64,000 nt of DNA from the NCBI GenBank assembly GCA_964543795.1, contig CAZIZN010000004.1:1-64000 (forward strand). Direction: 5' to 3'. Below, piece after piece: positions 17,694 through 26,792 of the stretch. This stretch comes from JACKIC01 sp964543795. GTDB taxonomy: Bacteria; Planctomycetota; UBA1135; UBA2386. The position numbers and the translations under genes were made by a program. Under the pieces are notes generated by a model that was given only the letters and a program-made list of their open reading frames with translations, did no database searches and was not told the origin of the DNA. Position 1 is the stretch's first letter. Each line of letters opens with the position of its first letter.

Positions 17694-19226
17694 TCAATCG
17701 CGCGCGAAGTCCTCGGCGAAGTCGTCGAGCGCGCTGAGCACCGGCAGCGGCGTCAACCCGCCCATCGCACACAGCGACGCGTCCTTCATCGTCGTGCACA
17801 GGTCGCGCAGCAGGGTCTCCTGCGCGGGCCGACTCGCGCCCCGCATGCGGTCGATCACCTCGACGCCGCGCGTGCTGCCGATCCGGCACGGCGTGCACTT
17901 GCCGCACGACTCGATCGCACAGAACTCCATCGCGTAGCGCGCCTGCAGGCGCATGTCGACGGTGTCGTCGAACACCACGATGCCGCCGTGGCCGATCAGG
18001 CCGCCGACCGCCGCGAACGCCTCGTAGTCGAGCGGCGTGTCCCACTTCGCTTCGGGCAGGTAGGAGCCCAGCGGCCCGCCGACCTGCACCGCGCGCATCG
18101 GCCGGCCGCTCGCCGTGCCGCCGCCGAAGTCGAACAGCAGTTCGCGCAGCGACAGGCCGAACGGCACCTCCACGAGGCCGCCGCGCGCGACGTTGCCGGC
18201 GAGTTGGAACGGCAGCGTGCCCTTGCTGCGACCGGTGCCCAGCGCCGCGTAGGCGGCCCCGCCCTCGGCGAGGATGCGCGGCACCGAAGCGAGCGTCATC
18301 ACGTTGTTGACGACGGTCGGCTTGCCGAACAGGCCGACGAGTGCGGGCAGCGGCGGCTTGGCCCGCACGACGCCGCGCTTGCCTTCGAGGCTCTCGAGCA
18401 TCGCCGTCTCCTCGCCGCAGACGTAAGAGCCCGCGCCCATGCGCAAGTGCACGTCGAACGCCTTCTTGCTGCCGAGCACGTCGGGTCCGAGCCAGCCGGC
18501 GGCGCGCGCGCGCGCGATGGCCGTCGTCAAGACGAGCCGCGCGTCGGGATACTCGCTGCGCAGGTAGACGTAGCCTTCGGTCGCGCCGCACGCGAGCCCG
18601 GCGATCGCCATGCCCTCGAGCAGGCAGTAGGGATCGCCCTCCATGAGCATGCGGTCGCTGAACGTGCCCGAGTCGCCTTCGTCGGCGTTGCAGGCGACGT
18701 ACTTCTGGTCGGCGCTCGCGCCCGCCACCGTGCGCCACTTGATGCCGGCGGGAAACCCGGCACCGCCGCGGCCGCGCAGTCCCGACTGCACGACCTGTTC
18801 GACGATCGCTGCGGGCGACATCGCCAGCGCCTGCCGCAGCCCGGCGAGGCCGCCGTGCGCCTCGTAGGCCGCGAGGTCGAGCGGATCGACGATGCCGACG
18901 CGCGCCATCGTCCAGCGCGTCTGTTTCGCGAGGTACGGGATGCGCTCGGTCGGCCCGTGGCCCAGCGCATGCGCCCCGCCCTGCAGGAACCCGCTCGCGA
19001 ACAGACCGTCGACGTCGGCGGGCGCCACCGGGCCGTAGGCGATGCGGCCGGCCCGCGTCTCCACTTCGACGAGCGGTTCGAGCCACAGCATGCCGCGCGA
19101 GCCGTTGCGCACGATGCGCACGTCGTGGCGCCCCGCCGCCGCGGCGCGAACGATCGCGTCCGCGACCTCGTCGGCACCCAGGGACAACGCCGCGCTGTCG
19201 CGCGGCACGTAGACCGTGACGGTCAT
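17694..19226 (-). CDS. fdsB: NAD-dependent formate dehydrogenase beta subunit (NuoF-like)
   Basis: The 510-residue diaphorase subunit passes electrons from FdsA to NAD+ through FMN. An N-terminal thioredoxin-like domain without cluster cysteines (about residues 1-110) is followed by the NuoF domain: GLRGRGGAGFPAGIKW (FMN/NADH site), NADEGDSGTFSDR, YVYLRSEYPDA, GSYVCGEETAMLESLEGKRG, and the [4Fe-4S] motif ESCGKCTPCRIGSTRG. Its ATG overlaps the fdsG stop by 4 bp. It is separated from fdsA by two genes on the other strand, so the enzyme's genes form two transcription units. Confidence 0.93.
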   Translation of the reverse strand: MTVTVYVPRDSAALSLGADEVADAIVRAAAAGRHDVRIVRNGSRGMLWLEPLVEVETRAGRIAYGPVAPADVDGLFASGFLQGGAHALGHGPTERIPYLAKQTRWTMARVGIVDPLDLAAYEAHGGLAGLRQALAMSPAAIVEQVVQSGLRGRGGAGFPAGIKWRTVAGASADQKYVACNADEGDSGTFSDRMLMEGDPYCLLEGMAIAGLACGATEGYVYLRSEYPDARLVLTTAIARARAAGWLGPDVLGSKKAFDVHLRMGAGSYVCGEETAMLESLEGKRGVVRAKPPLPALVGLFGKPTVVNNVMTLASVPRILAEGGAAYAALGTGRSKGTLPFQLAGNVARGGLVEVPFGLSLRELLFDFGGGTASGRPMRAVQVGGPLGSYLPEAKWDTPLDYEAFAAVGGLIGHGGIVVFDDTVDMRLQARYAMEFCAIESCGKCTPCRIGSTRGVEVIDRMRGASRPAQETLLRDLCTTMKDASLCAMGGLTPLPVLSALDDFAEDFARD

Positions 19227-19732
19227 GCGTCCCCCTTCCGGCAAGCGGCGAGCAACGCATCGAGCCGCCGCGCATCGACGCGGCCGTGCAGGCGGCCGTC
19301 GAGCTGCACCGACGGGCCGAGCCCGCAGTTGCCCAGGCAATAGACGGGCTCGACGGTGAGCCGGCCGTCGGCGGTGGTCGCCGCCATCGGCGCACCGTGT
19401 GCGGTCTCGAGGTGTCGCTCGAGGTCGCGGCAGCCGACCGCCTGGCACGCTTCGGCGCGGCAGACCTTGAGCACGTGCGCACCCGGCGGCGCGGAACGGA
19501 AGTCGTGGTAGTAGGTGACCACGCCGTGCACGTCGGCGCGCGACAGGTTCAGCGCCTGGGCGATCGGCTCGTGCGCCGCCGGCGGCACGAAGCCGAGTTC
19601 TTCCTGGATCGCGTGCAGGATCGGCAACAGGGCGCCGGGGAGGTCGCGCAGGCGGTCGATCGCGGCGTGCACGGCCGCCGACTGCGCGGGATCGAGGGCG
19701 CCGGATGGGGCGCGCGGGACATCGGAACGCAT
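19223..19732 (-). CDS. fdsG: NAD-dependent formate dehydrogenase gamma subunit (NuoE-like)
   Basis: The 169-residue NuoE-like protein has an N-terminal helical bundle (LPILHAIQEELGFVPPAA), the central VHGVVTYYHDF segment, and the [2Fe-2S] thioredoxin-like domain with C-x4-C (CRAEAC) and C-x3-C (CLGNC) ligands. It forms the NADH-oxidising module with FdsB. The start at 19732 gives the usual length; an upstream in-frame ATG would add an atypical, arginine-rich extension. Confidence 0.92.
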   Translation of the reverse strand: MRSDVPRAPSGALDPAQSAAVHAAIDRLRDLPGALLPILHAIQEELGFVPPAAHEPIAQALNLSRADVHGVVTYYHDFRSAPPGAHVLKVCRAEACQAVGCRDLERHLETAHGAPMAATTADGRLTVEPVYCLGNCGLGPSVQLDGRLHGRVDARRLDALLAACRKGDA

Positions 19733-19803
19733 CGTTCGGCTCACGGTCTCGGGCGCGACGTTGTAGCAGAAAGGCCGATCGCGATCGCGCATGCTCCCGC
19801 GGC

Positions 19804-20586
19804 ATGGATGCCCGCCACGAACGCGCCGCCCGCGCCGCCGCGCGCCGCGCGCTCGCCGCCGACCGCGCGGCGGCCGGGCGCGATGCACCGTGGCGTCGGC
19901 GCTGGCGCATGCTGCGGCGCAGCCTCGGCCGGCGGCTGCTCGACGCCCTGGCGCCGACGCTCCTGCGGCTCCTGGCGCGCACGTGGCGCGTGGAGTGCCG
20001 CGGCGAAGCGGGACTCGAGGCGATGCGCGGCGATCGCCCCAAGGTGCTGGCACTCTGGCACGGCCGCATGCTCGCGGCCATGCCGCTCGGCCTGCACCGC
20101 CGCCGCGATTTCGCCGTGCTCGTGTCGCCGAGCGACGACGGTGCTCTGGTGACGCGGGCACTCGCGGCGTTCGGCTACCGCGTCGTGCGCGGTTCGGCCA
20201 GCCGCGGCGGCGGCCGCGCCCTGCGCGAACTCGGCGCCGTGCTCGCGCAGGGCGGCACCGTCGTCGTGACGCCGGACGGCCCGCGCGGTCCGCGCCACAC
20301 GACGAACGTCGGCATCGGCTGGCTCGCGCGCGACGCGGGCGCGCCGATCGTCGGCATCGCGATCGCGGTCGACCGCGCCTGGCGGCTGCGCAGCTGGGAC
20401 CGCTTCACGATTCCCAAGCCGTTCGCCCGCATCGTGGTCGACTACACCGCACCCGTGACCGTCGCGGCCGGTGCCGCCGACACCGACCTCGAACGCGCCG
20501 CCGCCGCGGTGGCGACGGCGATGCGCGACGCCGAACGCGCTGGCTTCGCGGCACTGCATGCGCCCGACGACCTGGGCCCGGCCTAG
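19804..20586 (+). CDS. DUF374 lysophospholipid acyltransferase-family protein
   Basis: The 260-residue protein shows the DUF374/LPLAT pattern: ALWHGRMLAAMP (catalytic-type histidine), a SPSDDGALVTRALAAFGYRVVRGS region, RALRELGAVLAQGG, and TPDGPRGPRH near residue 165. An amphipathic, arginine-rich N-terminus suggests peripheral attachment to the inner membrane. Relatives acylate lipid A or other lysophospholipids in Gram-negative bacteria. This fits the LPS-core-like operon 2 kb away, but the specific acceptor is unknown. Confidence 0.8.
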   Translation: MDARHERAARAAARRALAADRAAAGRDAPWRRRWRMLRRSLGRRLLDALAPTLLRLLARTWRVECRGEAGLEAMRGDRPKVLALWHGRMLAAMPLGLHRRRDFAVLVSPSDDGALVTRALAAFGYRVVRGSASRGGGRALRELGAVLAQGGTVVVTPDGPRGPRHTTNVGIGWLARDAGAPIVGIAIAVDRAWRLRSWDRFTIPKPFARIVVDYTAPVTVAAGAADTDLERAAAAVATAMRDAERAGFAALHAPDDLGPA

Positions 20587-20678
20587 TGCGCCAGCTGCCG
20601 CCGCGGCCTGCGGCGAACCGGGCAGCGGCCTTCTCCCTTGCCTCGCGGCGCCACGGCGGCGACCCTCAGGCAACGGAC

Positions 20679-21200
20679 ATGAACGAACCGCAGTCCTCGG
20701 CCCGGCCGCCGCGCATCGGCGTGATCATGGGGTCCCGCTCCGACTGGGAGACGATGCAGCACACGGCCGCGACGCTCGACGAACTCGACGTGCCCCACGA
20801 GTGCGTCGTCGTCTCCGCGCACCGCACGCCGGACTGGCTCATGGAGTACGCGGGCACCGCCGCGCAACGCGGCCTCGCGGTGATCGTCGCCGGGGCCGGC
20901 GGCGCCGCGCACCTGCCCGGCATGTGTGCGAGCAAGACGGTGCTGCCGGTGCTCGGCGTGCCGATCGAGGCCACGGCGCTGCGCGGCATGGACGCGCTGC
21001 TGTCGATCGTGCAGATGCCCGGCGGCGTGCCGGTTGGCACCCTCGCGGTCGGCAAGCCCGGCGCGATCAACGCCGCACTGCTGGCGGCGGCGATCCTGGC
21101 GACGAACGATCCGGCGCTGCGTTCGCGCCTGGAAGCCCGCCGCGCCCGCAGCACCGCCGACGTGCTGCTGCACCGCGACCCGCGGGAGCCGCGCGGATGA
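20679..21200 (+). CDS. purE: N5-carboxyaminoimidazole ribonucleotide mutase
   Basis: The 173-residue class I PurE converts N5-CAIR to CAIR in purine synthesis. Landmarks are GVIMGSRSDWETM, SAHRTPDWLMEYA, VIVAGAGGAAHLPGM, LGVPIEATALRGMDALLSIVQMP and GTLAVGKPGAINA. The gene ends in an ATGA overlap with purK, consistent with coupled translation and with the paired PurE/PurK chemistry. Confidence 0.96.
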   Translation: MNEPQSSARPPRIGVIMGSRSDWETMQHTAATLDELDVPHECVVVSAHRTPDWLMEYAGTAAQRGLAVIVAGAGGAAHLPGMCASKTVLPVLGVPIEATALRGMDALLSIVQMPGGVPVGTLAVGKPGAINAALLAAAILATNDPALRSRLEARRARSTADVLLHRDPREPRG

Positions 21201-22321
21201 GGCTCGGCATCCTCGGCGGCGGCCAGCTCGCGCGCATGCTGGCACTCGCCGGCCTGCCGCTCGGCGTCCGCTGCAAGGTCCTCGATCCCGCGCCCGACGC
21301 CGTCGCCGGCCACGCCGCCGAACTGGTCGTCGGCGCCTACGACGACCCGGCCGCGCTGGCGCGACTGGCCGCCGGCGTCGACGCGGTCACCTTCGAGTTC
21401 GAGAACGTGCCGGCGCGCGCCGTCGAGTGGCTGCAGCAGCACGTGCGCGTCGCACCGGCCCCGCGCGCGCTCGCCGTCGGTCAGGATCGCCTCGCCGAGA
21501 AGACGTTGTTCACCCGGCTCGGCTTCGGTGTGCCGGCGTTCCGCGCCGCCGACACCGGGCCCGAACTCGGCGACGCGATCGCCGCGGTCGGCGCACCGTG
21601 CGTCGTCAAGACGCGGCGCCTGGGCTACGACGGCAAGGGCCAGGCGCGGGTGCGCGCCGGCGAAGCGCCCGCCGCCGCGGCAGCGCGCGTGCTCGGCGAA
21701 CTGCGACCGGGCCTTCCGGCGGGCGCCGCCGCCGACCTGATCGTCGAGGCGTTCGTGCCGTTCGATCGCGAACTGTCGGTGCTCGCCGTGCGCGGCCGGG
21801 ACGGCCGGACCGAGGTCTACCCGCTGGTCGAGAACGTGCACGAAGGCGGCATCCTGCGGCAGAGCCGGGCGCCGGCGCCGCACGTGCCGGCGGGCGTGCG
21901 GGAGGCCGCCGAACGCTTCGTGCAGGCGCTGCTCCTCGAACTCGACTACGTCGGCGTACTCGCGGTCGAGCTGTTCCTGTGCGGCGACCGGCTGCTCGCC
22001 AACGAACTGGCGCCGCGGGTGCACAACTCCGGGCACTGGACGATCGAGGGCGCCGAGTGTTCGCAGTTCGAGAACCACGTGCGGGCCGTGCTCGGCCTGC
22101 CGCTGGGCAGCACCGCGATGGCGGGCGGCGGCGAGGCGACGATGCGGAACCTGATCGGCGCGATGCCCGCGCGCGACGCGGTGCTGGCGCTGCCCGGCGT
22201 GCACCTGCACGACTACGGCAAGCTGCCGCGGGAAGGGCGCAAGCTCGGGCACGCGACCGTGGTCGGCAACGACCGTGCCCGGATCGACGCGCTCGCCGCC
22301 GCGGTCGCGCGGCTGGCCTGA
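21197..22321 (+). CDS. purK: N5-carboxyaminoimidazole ribonucleotide synthase
   Basis: The 374-residue ATP-grasp enzyme makes N5-CAIR from AIR, bicarbonate and ATP. Visible motifs are GILGGGQLARML, VTFEFENVP, DRLAEKTLFTRLGF, VVKTRRLGYDGKGQ (ATP-grasp lysine region), YPLVENVHEGGIL, ELAPRVHNSGHWTIEGA and SQFENHVRAVLGLPLG. It overlaps purE by 4 bp. The length is normal and the family match is complete. Confidence 0.96.
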   Translation: MRLGILGGGQLARMLALAGLPLGVRCKVLDPAPDAVAGHAAELVVGAYDDPAALARLAAGVDAVTFEFENVPARAVEWLQQHVRVAPAPRALAVGQDRLAEKTLFTRLGFGVPAFRAADTGPELGDAIAAVGAPCVVKTRRLGYDGKGQARVRAGEAPAAAAARVLGELRPGLPAGAAADLIVEAFVPFDRELSVLAVRGRDGRTEVYPLVENVHEGGILRQSRAPAPHVPAGVREAAERFVQALLLELDYVGVLAVELFLCGDRLLANELAPRVHNSGHWTIEGAECSQFENHVRAVLGLPLGSTAMAGGGEATMRNLIGAMPARDAVLALPGVHLHDYGKLPREGRKLGHATVVGNDRARIDALAAAVARLA

Positions 22322-22334
22322 CCGCGCCGTCGCG

Positions 22335-23441
22335 TCACCGCGGCGAAGCTGCGGCGCTCGTCTGCGGCTGCAGCGATTCCTCGACGACCTCCGCGGTCTT
22401 CGGCAGCCCCGCCTGCAGCCAGTGCAGGATGCGCGCCACGCGGTGGTAGTAGCGGTGGTGCGACATGACGAGGTCGTGACCCTGGGCCGCGACCTCGGCG
22501 CGTTCGGCGTCGCGCCGCAGCCATTCGGCGATGCGCAGGAGCGCCTCGTCCTCGTCGCGGTACCACGCCAGGTGCTTGCCGTCGGTGAACACCTGCTCGA
22601 GCCGCGGCACGTAGTGGGTCAGGTGGAAACCGCCGCAGGCGAGCGTCAGGAACGTGCGGTTGCTGAAGTAGAAGTCGTCGTCGTTGACCTCGTTGACGCC
22701 GAGCACGATCCGCGAGGTCGCGCAGACGCGCGCATAACCGCGCGCGTCGACCGGGTCGCGCGCCTCGAGATCCGGGTGCAGTTTCGACCAGCGATCCCAG
22801 TGGAAGCCGAACACCTCCGTGTCGAAGTGCCGCGCGATCTCGGCGAGGAACGCCGCGCGCTGGCCACGCCGGCCGGGTCCGCCGATGAACGCGACGTCGC
22901 GCACCGGCGCCTGCGCGCGCGCCGGCCGGTGGTAGCGCGGCGAGAAGCCGCTCATCAGGAAGACCATGTTGTCGAGCCCGCGCTCACGCAGCCACGCGAA
23001 GCGCGCCGGATTGCTCATGCAGACCATGTCCGCGAGCGCGAAGTAGTCGACGATCGACCCGTCGAGCGATTCGAGCGCCTCCTCGCACCAGATGACCAGC
23101 CGCGCGTCGCGGCGGAACTCCTCGGCGAGCACGGCGGGCAGGTCGCGGAAGAACACGAACACGACGTCGGGCCGGAAGCTGCGGAACTCGGCGCGCGCGA
23201 GCTTGAGGGCGAGGCTCGGGCCGCACCAGCGGCGCAACGTGGCCATGTTGCGCCACCGCACCTCGACGCCGTGTTCGCGCCACGCGTCGACGAGCGCCCC
23301 GGTGCACCGCGTGCGCGACATGCTCTTGCCGAAGAACAGCACGCGGCGCACGGGCCCCGACGGCCGCGCCGTCGGCAGCACGACGACGGGCTCCCCCGCG
23401 GCCGGCGGCGACTTCGGTTCAGGACGTTCGGGATCCCGCAT
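22335..23441 (-). CDS. Glycosyltransferase, CgeB / Glyco_trans_1_2 type
   Basis: The 368-residue soluble protein resembles CgeB-family GT-B transferases. Features are VLFFGKSMSRTR at the start of the N-terminal domain, RPDVVFVFFRDLP, MVCMSNPARFAWLRERG, VAFIGGPGRRGQR (donor-domain entry), SNRTFLTLACGGFHLTHYVPRLEQVF and a final helix (RIAEWLRRDAERAEVAAQG). It is the last gene of the overlapping minus-strand sugar operon, 3 bp after the kinase-like gene. The acceptor is probably a surface glycolipid, judged from context. Confidence 0.8.
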   Translation of the reverse strand: MRDPERPEPKSPPAAGEPVVVLPTARPSGPVRRVLFFGKSMSRTRCTGALVDAWREHGVEVRWRNMATLRRWCGPSLALKLARAEFRSFRPDVVFVFFRDLPAVLAEEFRRDARLVIWCEEALESLDGSIVDYFALADMVCMSNPARFAWLRERGLDNMVFLMSGFSPRYHRPARAQAPVRDVAFIGGPGRRGQRAAFLAEIARHFDTEVFGFHWDRWSKLHPDLEARDPVDARGYARVCATSRIVLGVNEVNDDDFYFSNRTFLTLACGGFHLTHYVPRLEQVFTDGKHLAWYRDEDEALLRIAEWLRRDAERAEVAAQGHDLVMSHHRYYHRVARILHWLQAGLPKTAEVVEESLQPQTSAAASPR

Positions 23442-23444
23442 GGC

Positions 23445-24470
23445 TCATTGCTCCCCCGGCGACAAAGACGAGACGTAGCGCGCATATCCCTGCCTGGCCA
23501 CGCCCAGTTCGACTTCGATGCGATCCTCGCACGCCGCGGGAACATACAAGCGGCCACCGCCGCCGAGCCACCACCAGTTGCGGAACACCGCAGGAAAGCT
23601 GGGCGCACGGTCCTCGAACACCTGCAAGGCCCGCTGACCGAGCCAGACCACGAGCACGTCGTCGCCGATCGGCTGCCAGCGACCCGGCGGCAGGTCGCCG
23701 CGCCGGCGGTGCAGGACCCCTGTCCACGACCATCGATGCGTGAACTCGGTGGATTCGTCGAGGCACCGCCGCACTCGCCCGCGGTCCCACTGCTGCTGGC
23801 CCCGCGCGGCAGCCGCGCGCGCGGCCGCGAGTTCGGATTCGTCCACCACGAGCCCGGCGGCCAGCACCGCCGCGCCGAGAGCGCCGTCGGCATCGCCCAG
23901 CCCCCGCAGCAGGCGCGCGGCGGCGGCGACGTGGACCGCGCGTCCCGGCGTCGCGCGCCCCAGCCGCGCCGATTGCAGATCGAGCACAGCGAGGCGGCCG
24001 TCGACGAGCCGGACGAAGTTGCCCAGGTGCAGGTCGCGGTGCTCGATGCCGGCGGCGAGCAGGGTCCGAGCCAACGCCGCCGCGTCGTGGACGTCTGCCG
24101 CCACCGGCCTGCCCGGCGCGGCCACGGCCAACGCCCGCAGCACGAGCATCGACCGCGTCGGCAGGCCGGCGCGGCGCAGCGTGCGCACGGCGAGGACCTC
24201 GGGACACGGCACCGAGGCGGCGCGCACCGCCGCGAGCAGCCGCGCTTCGTGCCGTGCCGGCAGCGCCCGCAGGCTGTAGCGCAGGCGGTCCTTCGCGCGC
24301 GGGAACGTCATCGCCTTCACGAACACGGGGCCCGACGGCAGGTCGCCGCGATGCACGGCGCGGATCAGGCGGCCCTGGACGAGCGGCAGTCCGTCCGGCA
24401 CCCGGCCGGTCTGCACGAAGTGCCGCCACCATCGCTCCACCACCGCGAGGTCTTGCTCGGACGTCGTCAC
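23445..24470 (-). CDS. Lipopolysaccharide kinase-like protein (KdkA/InaA/WaaP type)
   Basis: The 341-residue protein carries a kinase catalytic loop EHRDLHLGNFV and a DFG-like LAVLDLQSARLG, as in Kdo kinases and WaaP-family heptose kinases. An invariant-type lysine is present in PVFVKAMTF. The start is a GTG at 24470 inside a GTGA overlap with the preceding glycosyltransferase gene, so it is translationally coupled. Context with GT2, GT4 and CgeB-like genes points to phosphorylation of a core sugar in the outer membrane glycolipid; this is inference. Confidence 0.75.
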   Translation of the reverse strand: MTTSEQDLAVVERWWRHFVQTGRVPDGLPLVQGRLIRAVHRGDLPSGPVFVKAMTFPRAKDRLRYSLRALPARHEARLLAAVRAASVPCPEVLAVRTLRRAGLPTRSMLVLRALAVAAPGRPVAADVHDAAALARTLLAAGIEHRDLHLGNFVRLVDGRLAVLDLQSARLGRATPGRAVHVAAAARLLRGLGDADGALGAAVLAAGLVVDESELAAARAAAARGQQQWDRGRVRRCLDESTEFTHRWSWTGVLHRRRGDLPPGRWQPIGDDVLVVWLGQRALQVFEDRAPSFPAVFRNWWWLGGGGRLYVPAACEDRIEVELGVARQGYARYVSSLSPGEQ

Positions 24471-25654
24471 GGCCGGGCCGCGCCGCGCAGGCGCAGCAGC
24501 TCGGCGTAGAGATCGCGCGTGCGTTCGGCGGCACGCTGCGGGTCCATGTCGAGCGCGGCGCGGCGCAGCGCGGCTTCGCCCCAGCGAGCCCGCAGACCGT
24601 CGTCGCCGAGCAGGCGCACCAGCGCGTCGGCGAGCACCGCCGGCTGCTCCGCGCAGGCCACGCCGGGCGTCTCGCCGGGCCGACGCTCGGCGAGCAGTTC
24701 CGGCAGGATGCCGCGCTGCGTGGCCACCACCGGCAGACCGAACGCCATCGCCTCGCAGACGGCGCGGCACGTGCCGTCGCTGCCGGGCACGAGGAACAGG
24801 AACGCATCGAGCGAGCGCAGCGCCGCCGAGTAGTCGGGCTCGCGCAGGTAGCCCGGCAGCACGACGTGCGCCTCGAGCCCGAGCCGCGCGATCGGCGCAC
24901 GCACGAGGGTCTCCGTGTCCGACTCGTTGCCGCGGCCGAGCAGCACGAAGCGCGCGTCGGGCAGCGCGTCGACGACCAGGCGCGCGACGTCCCAGAGCAG
25001 GTCGAAGCGGCGGTGCGGCTGGATGCGCGCGGTGATGCCGACGAGCTTGTGCTGCGGGCCGAGCCCCCAGCGCGGGCGCAGGTCGGGGCCGCTGCGTTCG
25101 CGCGGTTCGGTCACCGGCTCCTGGTGCAGCACGCGCGCCGCCGGCAGGCGAAAGCGCAGGACCACACCCTGCTGCGCAGCCCGCGTCGGCGCGAGCACCG
25201 CCGCCGTGCGCCCGAACGCGTAGCGCTCGCGCCAGCCGCGCGGCGGCGGCGCCGGCTCGTAGAGCGTGCGCACGATCGGCGGCGGCGACGGCAGGCGGCG
25301 GCAGGCGATCGCCGCGAGCAGATGGTCGGCCGGCAGATGGCAGTGCAGCAGCTCGTACCGTTCGCGCACGAGGATGCGCCGCAAGGCGCGCACGTCGCGC
25401 AGCAGCGACGGCACGTGGAAGTGTTTGCGCAACTCGAGCCCCGTGACGGGCGGCAGCCGCCAGCGCTGCAGTTGCTCGGCCACGTGGTGCTGGCCGCCCG
25501 GATGCACGAAGCCGGCCTCGGTGAAGTGCACGTCGAGGCCGAGGTCGCGCAACCGCGCCGCGGCGCGGATCGCCGGATCGGCGGGGCCGGTCCACTTGTA
25601 GTTCGCGAACAGGTGCAGGATGCGCGCACCCCGCAGCGGGTCCGCGCCGCTCAT
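24467..25654 (-). CDS. Glycosyltransferase family 4 protein
   Basis: The 395-residue GT-B enzyme shows ILHLFANYKWTGPADPAIR at the N-terminus, ELLHCHLPADHLLA, and the donor domain GITARIQPHRRFDLLWDVARL, FVLLGRGNESD, VVLPGYLREPDYSAALRSLD and SDGTCRAVCEAMAFGLPVVAT (the E-x7-E type motif). It overlaps both neighbours by 4 bp. It probably adds a sugar to the lipopolysaccharide core or a related glycolipid; donor and acceptor are not predictable. Confidence 0.88.
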   Translation of the reverse strand: MSGADPLRGARILHLFANYKWTGPADPAIRAAARLRDLGLDVHFTEAGFVHPGGQHHVAEQLQRWRLPPVTGLELRKHFHVPSLLRDVRALRRILVRERYELLHCHLPADHLLAAIACRRLPSPPPIVRTLYEPAPPPRGWRERYAFGRTAAVLAPTRAAQQGVVLRFRLPAARVLHQEPVTEPRERSGPDLRPRWGLGPQHKLVGITARIQPHRRFDLLWDVARLVVDALPDARFVLLGRGNESDTETLVRAPIARLGLEAHVVLPGYLREPDYSAALRSLDAFLFLVPGSDGTCRAVCEAMAFGLPVVATQRGILPELLAERRPGETPGVACAEQPAVLADALVRLLGDDGLRARWGEAALRRAALDMDPQRAAERTRDLYAELLRLRGAARP

Positions 25655-26463
25655 GCTCCGCCCCCGGCGCGCCGCTGCCGCAGGAGCCGCCAGTACTTGA
25701 GCCAGTCCGTGTAGGCCGCCATCGCGGCGATCAGGAACCCGCGCCAGCCGTCGAGGAAGCCGCGCTTGCAGACGAGGCTCTTGACGAACACCGCCGGCGG
25801 CCGCACCAGGAGGTCGAACGGGTTCGTGCGGCGCCCCTCGGCGGCCAGCGCGCGCGCGGCGATGGCGGTGAACGAGTCGATGGTGCGCCGATGGTGCGCG
25901 AAGTCGCGGTAGCTGAGGTGCTCGATCGGTTCGGCGAGGCGGGTCACCTCGCCGCCCGGCGCGACCTCGACGCGGTCGTGGGGGTTGGTGCCGCCCCACC
26001 GCGCCCGCCGGCGGTCGAACAGCCGCACCTTGCGATCGGGCCAGAACAGACCGCGCCGCACCACGCGCCCCAGGTAGTGGTTCAGGCGCGGCATCTCGTA
26101 GGCGGCGCCGCGGAGCCCCTCGGCCCGCAGCGCGGCGATCCGCGCCTGCAGCGCCGGCGTCGCCCGCTCGTCGGCGTCGAGGCAGAAGACCCAGTCGTGC
26201 GCGGCCTGCTCGATCGCGAACTGCTTCTGCTCGCGATGGCCCGGGAACGGCGCATTCGTCACGACGCGCGCGCCGACGTCCGCGGCGATCCGGGCGGTGC
26301 CGTCGGTGCTGCCGCTGTCGACGACCACGACTTCGTCGCAGAACGCCAGCGAACGCACGCAGTCGGCGATGCGGTCGGCTTCCTGGAACGAGATCACGCA
26401 GCCGCTGATCCTCGTGCCGGACGGACCTGCCGGATCGGGCACGCGCGGCTCAGGCCGTTCCAT
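25651..26463 (-). CDS. Glycosyltransferase family 2 protein, WaaE/KdtX-like
   Basis: The 270-residue GT-A enzyme has GCVISFQEADRIADCVRSL, EVVVVDSGSTDGTARIA, FPGHREQKQFAIEQAAHDWVFCLDADE (DxD) and the WaaE-type middle YLGRVVRRGLFWPDRKVRLFDR. The C-terminus KRGFLDGWRGFLIAAMAAYTDWLKYW is the typical membrane-proximal end of this subgroup, which adds a hexose to the LPS inner core. It starts inside the end of the upstream small gene (14-bp overlap) and opens the sugar operon. Confidence 0.88.
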   Translation of the reverse strand: MERPEPRVPDPAGPSGTRISGCVISFQEADRIADCVRSLAFCDEVVVVDSGSTDGTARIAADVGARVVTNAPFPGHREQKQFAIEQAAHDWVFCLDADERATPALQARIAALRAEGLRGAAYEMPRLNHYLGRVVRRGLFWPDRKVRLFDRRRARWGGTNPHDRVEVAPGGEVTRLAEPIEHLSYRDFAHHRRTIDSFTAIAARALAAEGRRTNPFDLLVRPPAVFVKSLVCKRGFLDGWRGFLIAAMAAYTDWLKYWRLLRQRRAGGGA

Positions 26464-26779
26464 TCGCCGCCTCCGCGGCGCCGCCCTGCATGCGCGCCTG
26501 GATCCGCTGCAGCGCGGCCTGGATCTCGCCGAGCCGCCGGCCCCAGTCCTGGAAGCGACTGTCCTGTTCGACGGCGGCCGCGGCGGCGCGCATCACGCGC
26601 TGCCGCTCCTCGCCCGAGACCGAGAGCTTCTCGTGCAGCAGGTACTGGTTGCTGTAGCCGAGCACCTGGCTCCAGCGCAGCAGCTCGAGCACTTCGCCGA
26701 GCAGTTCGCAGAGCTCCAGTTCGGCCTCGGTCAGCCCCTGCGAGCGCGCGCGCTGCTTGCGCCTCCGGTTCGACGTCAA
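26450..26779 (-). CDS. Small coiled-coil protein of unknown function
   Basis: The 109-residue protein starts with a strongly basic stretch (MTSNRRRKQRARSQG). Heptad-rich helices follow (EAELELCELLGEVLELLRW, LGEIQAALQRIQARM). It has no family I recognise. It lies 13 bp downstream of sodB on the same strand and overlaps the GT2 start by 14 bp, so it may be co-transcribed with either. Confidence 0.55.
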   Translation of the reverse strand: MTSNRRRKQRARSQGLTEAELELCELLGEVLELLRWSQVLGYSNQYLLHEKLSVSGEERQRVMRAAAAAVEQDSRFQDWGRRLGEIQAALQRIQARMQGGAAEAANGTA

Positions 26780-26792
26780 GCGACGCCCCGGT

